DNA from: Pelagophyceae sp. CCMP2097
Lineage: Eukaryota; Sar; Pelagophyceae
Length of the DNA stretch: 11,413 nt
Direction: 5' to 3'
Assembly: GCA_026770575.1 (NCBI GenBank)
Contig: MU658103.1
Location: 1,628-13,040 of the forward strand
Below the pieces are notes generated by a model. That model did no database searches and was not told the DNA's origin. It saw nothing but the letters and a program-made list of their open reading frames with translations. Positions 1 through 8,794 of the stretch are shown piece by piece. Position numbers and translations under genes: made by a program. Every line of letters starts with the position of its first letter. Positions within the stretch are counted from its first letter, which is position 1.

Positions 1-459
1 AACGCCGTCGTGTCCTTGTGTCACTCTTTGGCAACACGCTGTTGAAGCGAGTTTGAGTGCTCTGAGAAGGACCGACGGAATTTGTTTTTCCTCCCACCCG
101 CCCTACACTGAGAATAAAGGGCCAATCCTGGGGTCAGGACACTGGGACAGTGAGCGGGGAGTTCGGGGGCTTGCAGTGTTGTGCGTTTCGACCCACGACC
201 TGCACATGTCCCAAACGCAGCGGACATCCTGATAGGGAATCCGATAGGAAACCCGCTGCGAACCCGCTTGTCCTGGGCCCTACCAAACACACTTTGTGTG
301 TGCGGGTAGAGTTTAGAGAGGCTCCGTGTTATGATCGTTGGACTGTATTTGTGAAACAAGAACGGTCAGAAAAAACAAATTCCGTCGGTCCTTCTCAGAG
401 CACTCAAACTCGCTTCAACAGCGTGTTGCCAAAGAGTGACACAAGGACACGACGGCGTT
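1..459. repeat. Perfect 89-bp inverted repeat enclosing a 281-bp spacer
   Basis: Bases 1-89 are the exact reverse complement of bases 371-459. The match breaks at base 90 against 370 on the inner side. On the outer side it runs to the first base of the window, so the left arm may be longer than seen. The 281-bp spacer (90-370) holds no coding sequence I recognise. Perfect arms flanking a short non-coding core are what a small non-autonomous terminal-inverted-repeat element (MITE-like), or a recent inverted duplication, would look like. A target-site duplication cannot be tested because the left flank is missing. Confidence 0.85.
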
Positions 460-803
460 GCGACGTCAAGTGCAAGGTCGGAAGCTCGCGCGCCGCGACG
501 TTCGCACACTGCGCAGAACGCGGTGCCGCGAGCAACCTCCTTGGCAGCTCTCCTTGGCACTGTCGCGACGTCGCAACGAAAACGAAACTTTCGAATCGGC
601 AGTTCGGTAAAGAATCCGTTGAGGATCCTGTTCTTCGAATCATAATCAGCGCCCAGCCGAACGATCCCACGGAAAGCCTGAGATCGAATAGGAAGATGGA
701 CGGTGCAGTGAGAACGAAGATACTTGCCAGAATAAAACGTGTTCGAACCTCCAACCCAGAGCCGTAGCCAGCTCCGAACATCCCACAATTCTCAAAAATA
801 AGT
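460..803. other. Unassigned non-coding stretch
   Basis: I see no convincing gene here. Open frames exist on both strands (for example + 150-767 and - 404-874), but they run through the inverted repeat, show no recognisable domain, and lack the strong GC-third-position pattern of the genes downstream. Confidence 0.5.
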
Positions 804-970
804 GGTTGCTTGCTTAAGATCCACCCTGGGTGGGGCTGGCCCAAAGGGGAATAACCGTATTGGGCCAGCCCCACCCAGGGTGGATTTTAAGCAAGCAACC
901 GTCAAACCGTCAAACCAGTGGTTATTCCCCTTTGGGGCAGCCCCACCCAGGATGGATCTTCTAAAGCAAG
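804..970. repeat. Foldback cluster: three copies of a ~50-bp module
   Basis: Copy A (804-856) lies in reverse orientation to copies B (861-900) and C (920-970). The arms 804-843 and 861-900 are complementary at 39 of 40 positions around a 17-nt loop, giving a strong potential hairpin. Copy C pairs with copy A over about 50 bases, with a few substitutions and a small indel, and includes the stretch ggttattcccctttgg that B lacks. A short direct repeat of gtcaaacc lies between B and C. The cluster ends about 130 bp before the start codon of the large gene, so it may lie in its promoter or 5' UTR. It could be a foldback transposon remnant or a dispersed palindromic repeat; no transposase is visible. 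Confidence 0.8.
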
Positions 971-1101
971 AAAGTGGGAACTGCTGTATGGATTCCGAAG
1001 CTTCACTAGAATTCTCGGCAACTTCAGCGCTGCCGTCGTGTCGTTGCCCAAGGATTCCAGCTACTTCAGCGCTGCAGCGTCGCCCCCGGTAACCCCAGTG
1101 T
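971..1101 (+). promoter_or_regulatory. Probable 5' UTR / proximal promoter of the large gene
   Basis: This short leader holds a 12-bp direct repeat, acttcagcgctg, at 1021-1032 and 1063-1074. No TATA box or other known core element stands out. An in-frame TAA at 1090-1092, nine bases before the ATG at 1102, blocks any upstream extension of the frame unless an unseen intron removes it. Confidence 0.35.
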
Positions 1102-4100
1102 ATGCGGCGGTCGAGAGGTGGGGTCCTCCTCGTCCTGCTGGCGTGCGGCGCCGAGCCGTGGCCCGACGCCGCCTGCGAAGCCGTATGCCGAGGGCTGCGG
1201 TGCGAGGAGACCCTCAAAGAGTGCTTCCAAGCCGTCGCGCTCTTTGGCTGCGCTTGCGACGGATGCGCGGACTGCCGGCAAGAGGGGCGCCAGCTGCTCG
1301 AGGACGTGGCGAACTCGGCGGCACCCGGCTGCGCGCAGCCGTGCTTTGGCGACGAGCGCGGCTGCGACGCGTTCGTCCCGCTCGGGGCGACCTGCAACGA
1401 CCTCGAGACAGACGAATACCTACAGGTCGCCTTAGCGACCTGCGACTGCTCCGGTTGCCTATTATGCGACGTGAACGATGAGTTCGTGCCGGCGGTCGAT
1501 TTGTGCGACGGAGAATTCGGCGGCGGCGCGATTGTCAACATCCGCACGGAGGCGGCGCTGCGCGCGGCGCTGATCGCGGGCGCGCCGTGCGCGACGGTGT
1601 CGCTCGAAAGCGACGTGGCCCTGGGCGACGCCGTCTTGTTTGAAAAGGCGGTGAGCCTCGTCGGCGCGGCCGGCCCGGAGAGGCCCGTCTTGTCGCCAGT
1701 AGGGCTGCACCGCCTCGTCACGGTGACGAATCAATCGTCCGCCTCGCTGACGGCACTGAAGCTGCGCGACGGCTTCGACGCCTTTGCCGGCGGGTGCGTC
1801 TTCGTCGCCGGCGGCAGTGCGCTGACGCTGGACCGCGTGGCGTTTGAGAACTGCCGCGCGGGCGCCTTTGGCGGCGGCGCTGCCGTGTGGACCGCGGCGT
1901 TGCTCCGCGCTTCGCAGTCGTCGTTCGTCGACAACGCCGTGGGGCTCACGGGCGGCGCCGTCTATGGCCACAGCCGCGCGGCCGTGGTGATCATGGGCGC
2001 GACGAATATTGGCACGTCGAGCGCGGTCGATGGCGGCGGCATCGCGGTCACGGTGTCGGCGACGCTCGACGTGTCAGAGGCGTCGCGCATCGACGCGTGC
2101 GTCGCGATTGCCAACGGCGGCGGCTGCTTCGTGGCGCGGGGCGCGGTGAGGCTCCGTTTGGTCAATCGCGTTTGGACGCGTCCCGATCCGTCGCCGACAG
2201 GTGATGACCCTGTCGAGCGGGAGCGTGATCTCGCGTTCCCACTCGGCGCGCCGCGCCGGCGGCATCTTCAGCTGGATCTCCAGCACCGTCGTCCTCGAAG
2301 GGGGCTGCGCCGTCGGCAACTGCACCGCGGCAATCGTCGGAGGGGTGGCCCACATCTTCGGCGGGGTCATAAAAGCCTCCGACTGCACCTTTGTCGGCTG
2401 CGTGGCGACGACCATGACGGGCGGCGGGGTCTTCATCAACTCGCTGGGCAGCGGCGCCACCAGCGAGTTTTCAAACGTCGACTTCCTCCGCTGCGCCGCG
2501 CCAGAGGGCCCCGGCGGCGGAATAGGCCTCGGGTCTGATACGAAGGCGAATTTCGCAAACTCGCGGTTCGTCGGCTGCTCGGCGGGCACGAATGGCGGCG
2601 CAATCGCGGTGATCTTCCGGGGTGGCGCGATCACGCTCACGAGGACGTCTATCACTGGCAGCCACGCAAACGGCGACGGCGGCGGGATCTCCCTCAGCCC
2701 AGACTGCCGGGCCTCGATCGACGCCTCGACGCTCTCAGACAACTCAGCCGGCGGCAACGGCGGCGCCGTCGCGGCGGGCGCGATGTCGAAGCTCGCCGTC
2801 TTTGGCGGGACGCGCGTCGAATGCAACGCCGCGAAGCGCGGCGGCGGCCTCTCGCTGCTCCCGGCGTCGACGGGGGGCATCGCGCACACCGTGTTCGCGG
2901 ACAACGTGGCCGTGTACGGCGGCGGGGTGGCCGTCGGCGCGGGCGCGACGCTCCACCTCGGCCGCGCCGCGCTCTTCTCCCGGAACGTGGCCGCGTCGGA
3001 CGGCGGCGCCATCGACGTCCGCGGCAAGGAGGGCCAGCTCTTCGTGTCGGCGTCGTGCTCCTTCGTCGAGGTCACGCTCGACTGGACGTCTGCGCTTTCT
3101 TTGGACGCTGCAAAAGCCTCGGTGTTGTTCGACACCGACGGCGGTTCGGCGTATCCCGGTTTGGACGCGCGCGGAGCGCCGGCGCGCTTCGTGCCGAAAA
3201 ACGGCGCGGCGGCGCACTTTGAGGTCTGCCTGCTTCCGGGCCACGGCTACGAGCTCTGGGCCGCGTCTCGGAACGGAGAATCCTGGGTCGAAGCCTTTTG
3301 GGCCCTCAAGCTGCCGCCGCACGCCGGCGCCTTTTTATCGCTCGAGGACGACCGAATCACGTTCGTCCAAGAAGTCAACGAGTTCGGCGTCCGCGGCATT
3401 GGATTCTACCAGACGCACGGCGCGCTCGCGGCAAAGTTCCACCTCGACGACGACGCCGACGGAGATGATGAGGTGCGCATCGTCGGCAACGTGGCCGTAT
3501 CGGGCGACGGCGGCGGCATCGCGGTGACCGAGGCGGGCCGCGCCGTCTTGTACGAGGCTTTACTGGAAAAGAACGTCGCGCTGGCGGGCAGCGGCGGCGC
3601 ACTCGCCGTCGGATCGCAGTCGACGGCCGAGCTCCGAGGCGTAAACGCCGTCGGGAACGTGGCGGGTCGCGATGGGGGCGCCGTGCGGGTCGGCATCCTC
3701 AGCGTCGTGGAAATTTACAACTCGACGGCGACGGACAACGTCGCCGGCGGCCGCGGCGGGTTCGCAGCCTTGGATCGGGTGCGCGCGGCGTCGCTGCGGT
3801 CCGTGGCGGCGCGCAGGAACCGGGCGGCGGACCACGGCGGCGCGCTCGCGCTCGTGCTCTGCGACCAGGACCCGGTCGTCGTCGCCGGCTCGACTTTCCA
3901 GAACAACTCGGCCGCGCTCGGCGGCGGCGCCCTCGACGCCGAGGCGAGCGCCCTGCGCGTCGACGGTTCAACGCTCTTCGCCGAAAACGCGGTCGATGCG
4001 GGGAGCGGCGGCGGCGTCGCCGTGCGACCGACGGGCGCGGCGCTGGCACTCGCAAGCCAGCCTTCGACGTGCGTCGCTGTCCTGCGCGTCGTATTGGACT

Positions 4101-7100
4101 GGCGCCGCAACGCGCGGCGCTGCGAGGTCGTCGGCGCCATCGTCGCACCGGCGAGCGACGTCAAGGGAACGTGTGACCAGATCTTTTCGGACTGCGACAC
4201 TCTTCGCAAGTTCGGTTTCGCGGATCGGTGCGACGGTTGCACATGCAAGATGGCGAACCAGCTGGGCGTGGGCGAGAGATTCTTCCGCGTCGACCGCGTG
4301 GCAGACGCCGACGGCGCACGTTTACCGGAGGAAGCCACGCCGCTGTTCCTCGGCGAGCCCGACGCGGGCGCGGCCAAGGAGTTTGAGATCTGCCTCGAGG
4401 CCGGCGAGTACGAGATCGTCGCGCACGACCGGCGCGGCGCGGCGTGGTTCGGGGGCACGCTGGAGGCGACGGTCTTGGACTTTGGCCTCGAACCGTTCCA
4501 CCGCGCAAGCGCCGAATGGTTCTCGTCGGGGTTCGAAACGGGGCCCTTGCGGTTCAGCGTCGGGGCCGTTTCACCAAAGGACCTAGCGGTGCGCTTCGTC
4601 GACAACACGGCGACGAAAGGCGGCGGCGCGGCCGTGTTCTGGACCGCAGAGGCGCCGGCCGGCCTCGATGCGGCCGAAACCTACTCGACGGGCAACGCGG
4701 CGGGCTACGGGTCGTTCACGGCGACGCCCGCGACGCAGCTCCTGATCAACACGACGTTTGCGGTGGCCTTTGCCATGCCGAACGCCGCCACGCCGGTGAT
4801 CTCGGCCGTGTTGGTCGACGGCTACGGCCAGGTCGTGAGCGCCGACTCGACCACTGCAGTCAATGCACAGTTTATCGACGACGCCCTGGGAGTGGTCCAG
4901 GCCTCAGGGCTCGTCACAGTCTGCGCGCACGGCGTCGCGACGTTTGATGCGATTTCGATCAAGGGCTTCCCGGGCGACGCGCATCGCCTCCGCTTCCTGG
5001 CGCCGTCTGCTGAGCTGGAGACGGCGCCTTTGACCGTCGAGCTGATGCCCTGCCCCGTGGGCTTCGTGAAGCGCGCTGAAGGCGGCGCTGGCGTGTCTTG
5101 CATTCCGTGCGAGTACACGGAGTACTACGACGGCGGCCGCTGCGTGCCCTGCCCGCGCGGCGCGGCCTGCGACCGCTACGAGCCGCTCGACGCCCCGTCG
5201 GCGCAGGTCGGGTACCAGCTCTTTACCGTGGAGACGCTGCCGATCAAGCGCGGCTACTACCGCTTCTTCCCGACGTCGAACAGGATCTACGAGTGCCATG
5301 ATATCGATTTCTGCGCGCACAGCCACTGCAGCTGCGTCGGCGTCGGCTACAAGGAGGCCTTTCGCGACCCGTCGCAGACTTATGGGTCGCGGCTCTGCAC
5401 CACCAAATCCGATGGACCGCTCTGCGCGCTCTGCGAGGAAGGCTACTACCCTCGGCCCACGTCGCTCGGCGAGGGCGGCGGTTGCGCCAAATGCGACGGC
5501 GATTCGACGCTGCCCATCTTCTTTGCAAGAGTATTCGCGGCGCTTATCGCCGCGCTCGCCGTCGCCTCGGTGCTGGCCCTCGCATGTGCGGGCGTCACGA
5601 CGACGCGACGCCGCGTCCTCCGGGCCGCATCCTTCGCACGTTCCCGCTGGTTCGTCGTCGCCGCCGTGCAGGTCTGGTACGCGATCAGCACGGTGTCGCG
5701 CTTCGTCGCCATCGAAGAAGTCAACTACCCCGAGCCGCTCCAGATTGTCCTCCAGTACATTAGCTTCTTCTCCCTCGACTTGTCGTTTGTCATGCCGTCG
5801 TTGCAGTGCTGGTACAACATGACCTATTTCGAGCTCTTTCTGGCCTGGACGCTCTTCCCGCCTGCGTTTGGCGTCTTCCTCGCCATCGGCGTTGTCGGCG
5901 TCGCCGCGGCGCACGTGCGTGGCCCGCCATGGCCGCTCGAGATTTGGAGGCACGTGACGCGGACCGACGCGGGGCGGTCGACGCGGCGCACCGCCACATC
6001 GCTCTTCTGGCTCGTTTTAGTGCTCTTGCACACGTACATCTGCTCCATCATCTTCACGTTCTACACGTGCTCCGAAAGATTCGCCGTCTCGGAGACGGGG
6101 CGCGAGCAGTGGCTCGCGTACGACTACAAGGTGCGGTGCGGCAGCGACGCGTGCAACGACTTTGAGGGCGCGGCGGCGGCACTGCTCGTTCTCTACGCCA
6201 CCACACCCGCGTCATGGTCCTTTGGGGCTGGACGCCGGTCCTCAGGGACGGGCCGCCCTGTGATTTTGTTATTATTATTATTATGGGAAAACCCGAACCG
6301 TCAAAGCAACGACAGAGTGCTGACCGAGTCGTGAGAGGCAGCAGAGGCTCGAGAAACGCCGGAGACGAGACGCGCAATCGTGGCCGTCGTGCGCGAACAA
6401 CTGGTGCCGGAGCTTGTGGTGCCTTTGGACCGTCGTCCCGTCACGATCACGTTAGGTGCTGGTCGTCCCCGCGTCGCTGGCCCTCAAGCTCAAGCTGAAC
6501 CGCTGCGCGGGCCGACCCGACGGCGCTTTGGCCTTCTTCACGCGGCACGTGCGGCCGGCGGTCTGGTACTTCGAAATCGTGGCGCTCGAGGTGCGGCTCA
6601 TCATCTGCGGCGCGCTCGTCCCTACCACGGCCCGCGGCCTCCGCCTGTCCATCCTCTTCGTCGTACTGACGCTCCGCGTCGAAGAAAATGGCAACCTTTA
6701 AGGGCAGCCGAGGCGACCGCTGCCTTTGAGGAGTACTGTCGTAACACGCCACGCTAGGTGATCTTCGCGTGGACGATCTTAACGCACGAGATGCGGCCCT
6801 ATATCAACCGCGGCCATCAGGCGCTCGTCAACTATCTGCAGATCTTCGTCCTGAGCTGCGTCGCGTTTGCCCTCGTGATGTACGCCGAGCTCCTCACCAA
6901 GGCCGCGGCCAGGGTCTTCTCCTACGTCGTGACGGTCATCTCCGTCGCCATCAGCGTGAGATTTTATTGCGCCTTTAAGAGCGAGGAGATCAACGAGATC
7001 CTGGAGCTCGTGCTGTCGCGGTCCACCTTTGACCGCGCCGCCTTTCTCCGACTCCACGTCGGCATGAACAAGCGCGTCATGGACGACGTCGTCTTCGCGG

Positions 7101-8794
7101 CGGCGCTCGCAGTCCTCGAAGTCGACCTCGGTCCCGCGCCCGCCGCAAGGAAGCGGGTCGACGGCGCCGCGGAGGTGCCGGGCTGGGAATACCTGACGAC
7201 GCATCTGCTGCCGCTGCGGGACGTCTGGAAGCGCGCAGTCCCGACCCGGACGCTGCTCGCGACGCACGTGCCGCGCCTGCTCGCGAGCGCGGCGCTGCTC
7301 GTGCGGACGCGGGCGCGGTCCGCGCCGGCGGCGGGCGGCCTCGTCACGCTGGACCAGTTCGCCAAGGACGTCGACAGCGTCCTCGGCCCGCTCGCGCAAG
7401 AGCTCCGCGGCGGCGTGGTCGCAGCGACGTTCGCGCGCTTCGCGGCCGCGACGGCGCCGCGGCCGACGCTCGACCTCCACGCTTGCTTCGAGCCGGCGCT
7501 GCGCGAAATTCTCGACGCTCTCGTCCGGGACCACGCCACGGACGAGGAGGAGGATGACCTCGACGGATCGCACTTGGCGGCGGTGCCAGCGTCTCCCCGT
7601 GGCGTCGCGGTCGCCGTCCTCCCAGCGAAGAAGCTCGCGCTGTCGAAGAAGTACGATGCTGAGATGCAGGATGACGAAAACGTGCCCGAGGACAGCGCCC
7701 GGGGCGCCGGAGAGGAGCGGGTCTCGCGCATGCAGCGCCTCCGGCTGCGGCTGACGGGGCGGCACGCGACGCGCGGCAGCCCGCACGAAAAGCCGCGGCA
7801 AGACTGGTCGACGGCGGACATCGGCGCCGCGCCCGGCGAGGCCGGCCGCCGGCACGACGCCTTCTTCGACCTCGCGATGTACGCCCACGCGGCCAACTTT
7901 GAGTGCTGGATGGTCATGGAGGAGGCGGCCGCTGCGATCCTGGCTGAGCCCGTCTGGGGCGCGCGTTGCCACGGCCTCGCAGACTTTTCCGACGGCCCGA
8001 ACGCGGTGCTGCAGACGACGTTACGGGACGCGCGCCTCGTGGCCTGGGCAACCGATCTCGGCGGAGAGGCCTTGCGCGACCACTTTGACGAAGCAGTACT
8101 GCCCCACGCTTTGCGGTCCGTCGCTTTGGACGCGCACCCAACCTTTATCGCCGCGCTGCAGGCCCTCCTGTGCGCACCCGAAACCAACGACGACACTGAA
8201 GACGGCGACGAACCGGCGTCGCGCGCGACATCGTCGGCAATCTGGTCGAGCAAGTGCGAGCTCTACAAGTCGGGCTCGGCGACGGCGGTGAAGAGCGCGG
8301 CACGGATGAGCGCCAAGGTCGAAGAGTACCGCTGCGAGGACGGACCACCGTCGCCAGCGTCTCCGGTGTCGGTGGCGAGCGCGCCGTGGCCGCACGCCGC
8401 GCGCATCACGGATCCGCTGCGCGCGACCATCGTCTGCGACGATGCCGAGGCTATCGTGCGGGCCTACGCCGCGCTCCTCGGCGGCGGCGCGGACGGCGAT
8501 GGAACGCAACCCTTCCGCGTCGGCGGCGCGGACGGCGATGGAGCACACCCCTTCCGCGGCGGCGGCGCGGACGGCGATGGAGCGCACCCCTTCCGCGTGA
8601 CGCGCCTGAAGAACAAGCTATCGCTCTTGACAAAGCCCTTCAACCTCCACATAAACTGCCTCTTCGAACGCGGCGCCGCGCCCTTCACGACGGAGATCCA
8701 GATCGTCCCGCGCGCGGTCAACGTCGTCACGGGCCCGTCGCACAAATTCTACACGCTGTCCCGCGCGACCAATGCAGAGGCGCTCGTCAAATAA
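1102..8794 (+). CDS. Giant multi-TM surface protein: Cys-rich modules, Pmp-like beta-helix, ~10 TM segments, C-terminal RelA/SpoT-like domain
   Basis: Four-exon model: 1102-2145, 2201-about 6208, 6456-6662 and 6758-8794, about 2,431 residues. The ATG at 1102 follows an in-frame stop and opens a signal peptide (MRRSRGG then VLLVLLACGA). Residues 25-122 hold two 8-Cys modules. Residues ~150-1190 form a right-handed beta-helix of about twenty GG(G/A)-type turns with F-x-x-N/C motifs, like chlamydial Pmp repeats. Two related insert domains (~633-739 and ~973-1135) interrupt it. An Ig-like segment (~1195-1294) and a Cys-rich region with a C-x-x-C-x-x-G-Y-Y motif (~1298-1450) follow. Hydrophobic segments lie near 1452, 1498, 1527, 1557, 1612, 1672, 1721, 1746, 1776 and 1806, containing the YFE and RPY signatures of this stramenopile multi-TM family. 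The tail (1823-2431) has an acidic stretch, a basic linker and a RelA/SpoT-like end (~2303-2431). Inferred role: plasma-membrane sensor or adhesion receptor, possibly TRP-like in its TM part. Coding status is secure; function is inferred, and intron 2's donor is unsettled. Confidence 0.8.
1174..1467 (+). repeat. Two tandem 8-cysteine modules (domain-level repeat)
   Basis: Residues 25-58 and 77-122 of the large protein share a cysteine pattern: C-x3-C, two more spaced cysteines, then C-x-C-x2-C-x2-C. Loop lengths are 4, 6 and 8 in the first copy and 6, 9 and 15 in the second. They sit directly after the signal peptide, so they would fold outside the cell, probably with four disulfides each. 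The DNA itself is not detectably repeated, so this is an old duplication. I do not recognise a named family. Confidence 0.6.
2146..2200 (+). other. Intron 1 of the large gene (55 nt, GT-AG)
   Basis: The beta-helix frame moves from codon phase 1 to phase 2 here. Removing 2146-2200 (starts gtgagg, ends gacag) restores it exactly, because 55 leaves remainder 1 on division by 3. The joined protein reads GGGCFVARGA then VMTLSSG, which continues the beta-helix pattern. Read unspliced, the upstream frame turns into Arg/His-rich low-complexity sequence and stops at 2538. The junctions share the 5-mer GGTGA (2145-2149 and 2200-2204). Confidence 0.8.
3055..3372 (+). other. Insert domain 1 within the beta-helix
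   Basis: Residues about 633-739 lack the GG turn motifs. They begin with a V-x-L-D-W segment and contain FEVCLLPGHGYELWA followed by a Trp-containing strand. This F-E-x-C-x-x-x-G-x-Y-E core matches the second insert (4075-4560). The alternating hydrophobic pattern suggests a small beta-sandwich looped out of the helix. It is not a family I can name with confidence. Confidence 0.5.
4075..4560 (+). other. Insert domain 2 within the beta-helix
   Basis: Residues about 973-1135 again start with a V-L-D-W segment and contain FEICLEAGEYEIVAHDRRG followed by a Trp, paralleling insert 1. Between the two shared parts lies an extra Cys-rich loop (around 4170-4255, including CDGCTC) that insert 1 lacks. 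One beta-helix turn (GGGAAVFW, about 4620) follows before the Ig-like segment. Confidence 0.5.
5050..5500 (+). other. Cysteine-rich juxtamembrane region
   Basis: Residues ~1298-1450 carry closely spaced cysteines in EGF/TNFR-like patterns: CIPC, CVPC, a CHDIDFCAHSHCSC cluster, and GPLCALCEEGYYP near the end. It joins the extracellular ectodomain to the first membrane segment. GPLCALCEEGYY-type motifs placed just before a multi-TM domain are common in large stramenopile surface proteins, from general familiarity with such families. Confidence 0.6.
6209..6455 (+). other. Intron 2 of the large gene (acceptor clear, donor uncertain)
   Basis: After about 6208 the open frame becomes unlike a membrane protein, runs through a (TTA)5 microsatellite (6269-6283) and stops at 6334. 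Homology-like sequence resumes in another frame at 6456, right after a TTAG acceptor: VLVVPASLALKLKLNR, then the FTRHVRPAVWYFE motif. Three donors keep phase: GT at 6188, GC at 6209 and GT at 6260. The 6209 GC donor gives the most natural membrane helix (LLVLYATTP joined to VLVVPAS), but its consensus is poor. The 6260 donor is canonical GT but inserts 17 polar residues into the helix. Confidence 0.5.
6663..6757 (+). other. Intron 3 of the large gene (95 nt, GT-AG)
   Basis: The exon 3 frame would stop at 6701, while the membrane domain continues in another frame from 6758, just after a CTAG acceptor. Splicing gtactg (6663) to 6757 keeps phase and joins LSILFV to VIFAWTILTHEMRPY, a continuous hydrophobic segment ending in the family's R-P-Y motif. 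GT donors at 6660 and 6678 also keep phase, so the donor is uncertain by a few codons. Confidence 0.65.
8405..8791 (+). other. RelA/SpoT-like nucleotidyltransferase domain
   Basis: Residues ~2303-2431 contain, in order: ITDPLRATIV (D2305, R2308), RLKNK (R2369, K2371), TEIQI (E2399, Q2401) and SHKFY (H2415). In RelA/SpoT synthetase domains the same order is found as I-x-D-x-x-G-I-R, R-x-K-D-Y, E-x-Q-I-R-T and a downstream His. The G-Y-x-S-x-H motif that holds the acceptor nucleotide is not preserved; KPFNLHIN sits in its place. The fold assignment is therefore reasonable, but (p)ppGpp synthesis should not be assumed. The domain sits at the very C terminus, on the predicted cytoplasmic side. 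Confidence 0.5.
8483..8599 (+). repeat. 39-bp tandem repeat, three copies, in frame
   Basis: Copies at 8483-8521, 8522-8560 and 8561-8599 differ at only a few bases. Each encodes 13 residues of the form GGADGDGAHPFRV. The unit lies inside the RelA/SpoT-like domain, between the first strand-helix block (AYAALL) and RLKNK. The last PFRV leads straight into the conserved core, so the array looks like in-frame expansion of a surface loop. Confidence 0.9.

Noticed and set aside
150..767. 205-codon open frame on the + strand
   Set aside because: It passes through the repeat arm and has no domain or signal peptide; composition does not match the real genes nearby.
404..874. 156-codon open frame on the - strand with hydrophobic stretches
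   Set aside because: It spans the inverted-repeat arm and the foldback hairpin, has no recognisable domain, and its start lies in repeat DNA.
2146..2538. Unspliced extension of the first exon frame to a stop at 2538
   Set aside because: It becomes Arg/His-rich low complexity, whereas the overlapping frame from 2201 continues the beta-helix turns; a 55-nt intron explains the switch.
1102..6208. Bacterial autotransporter / chlamydial Pmp origin
   Set aside because: The Pmp-like turns are a widespread repeat type. Introns, a polytopic membrane domain and the RPY-type motif indicate a eukaryotic gene with no autotransporter barrel.
6964..8253. 429-codon open frame on the - strand, and similar long antisense frames at 2074-3135 and 6779-7972
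   Set aside because: They mirror the GC-rich codon pattern of the sense gene, are rich in Arg, Ser and Ala, and show no domain; the + strand frame carries recognisable motifs.
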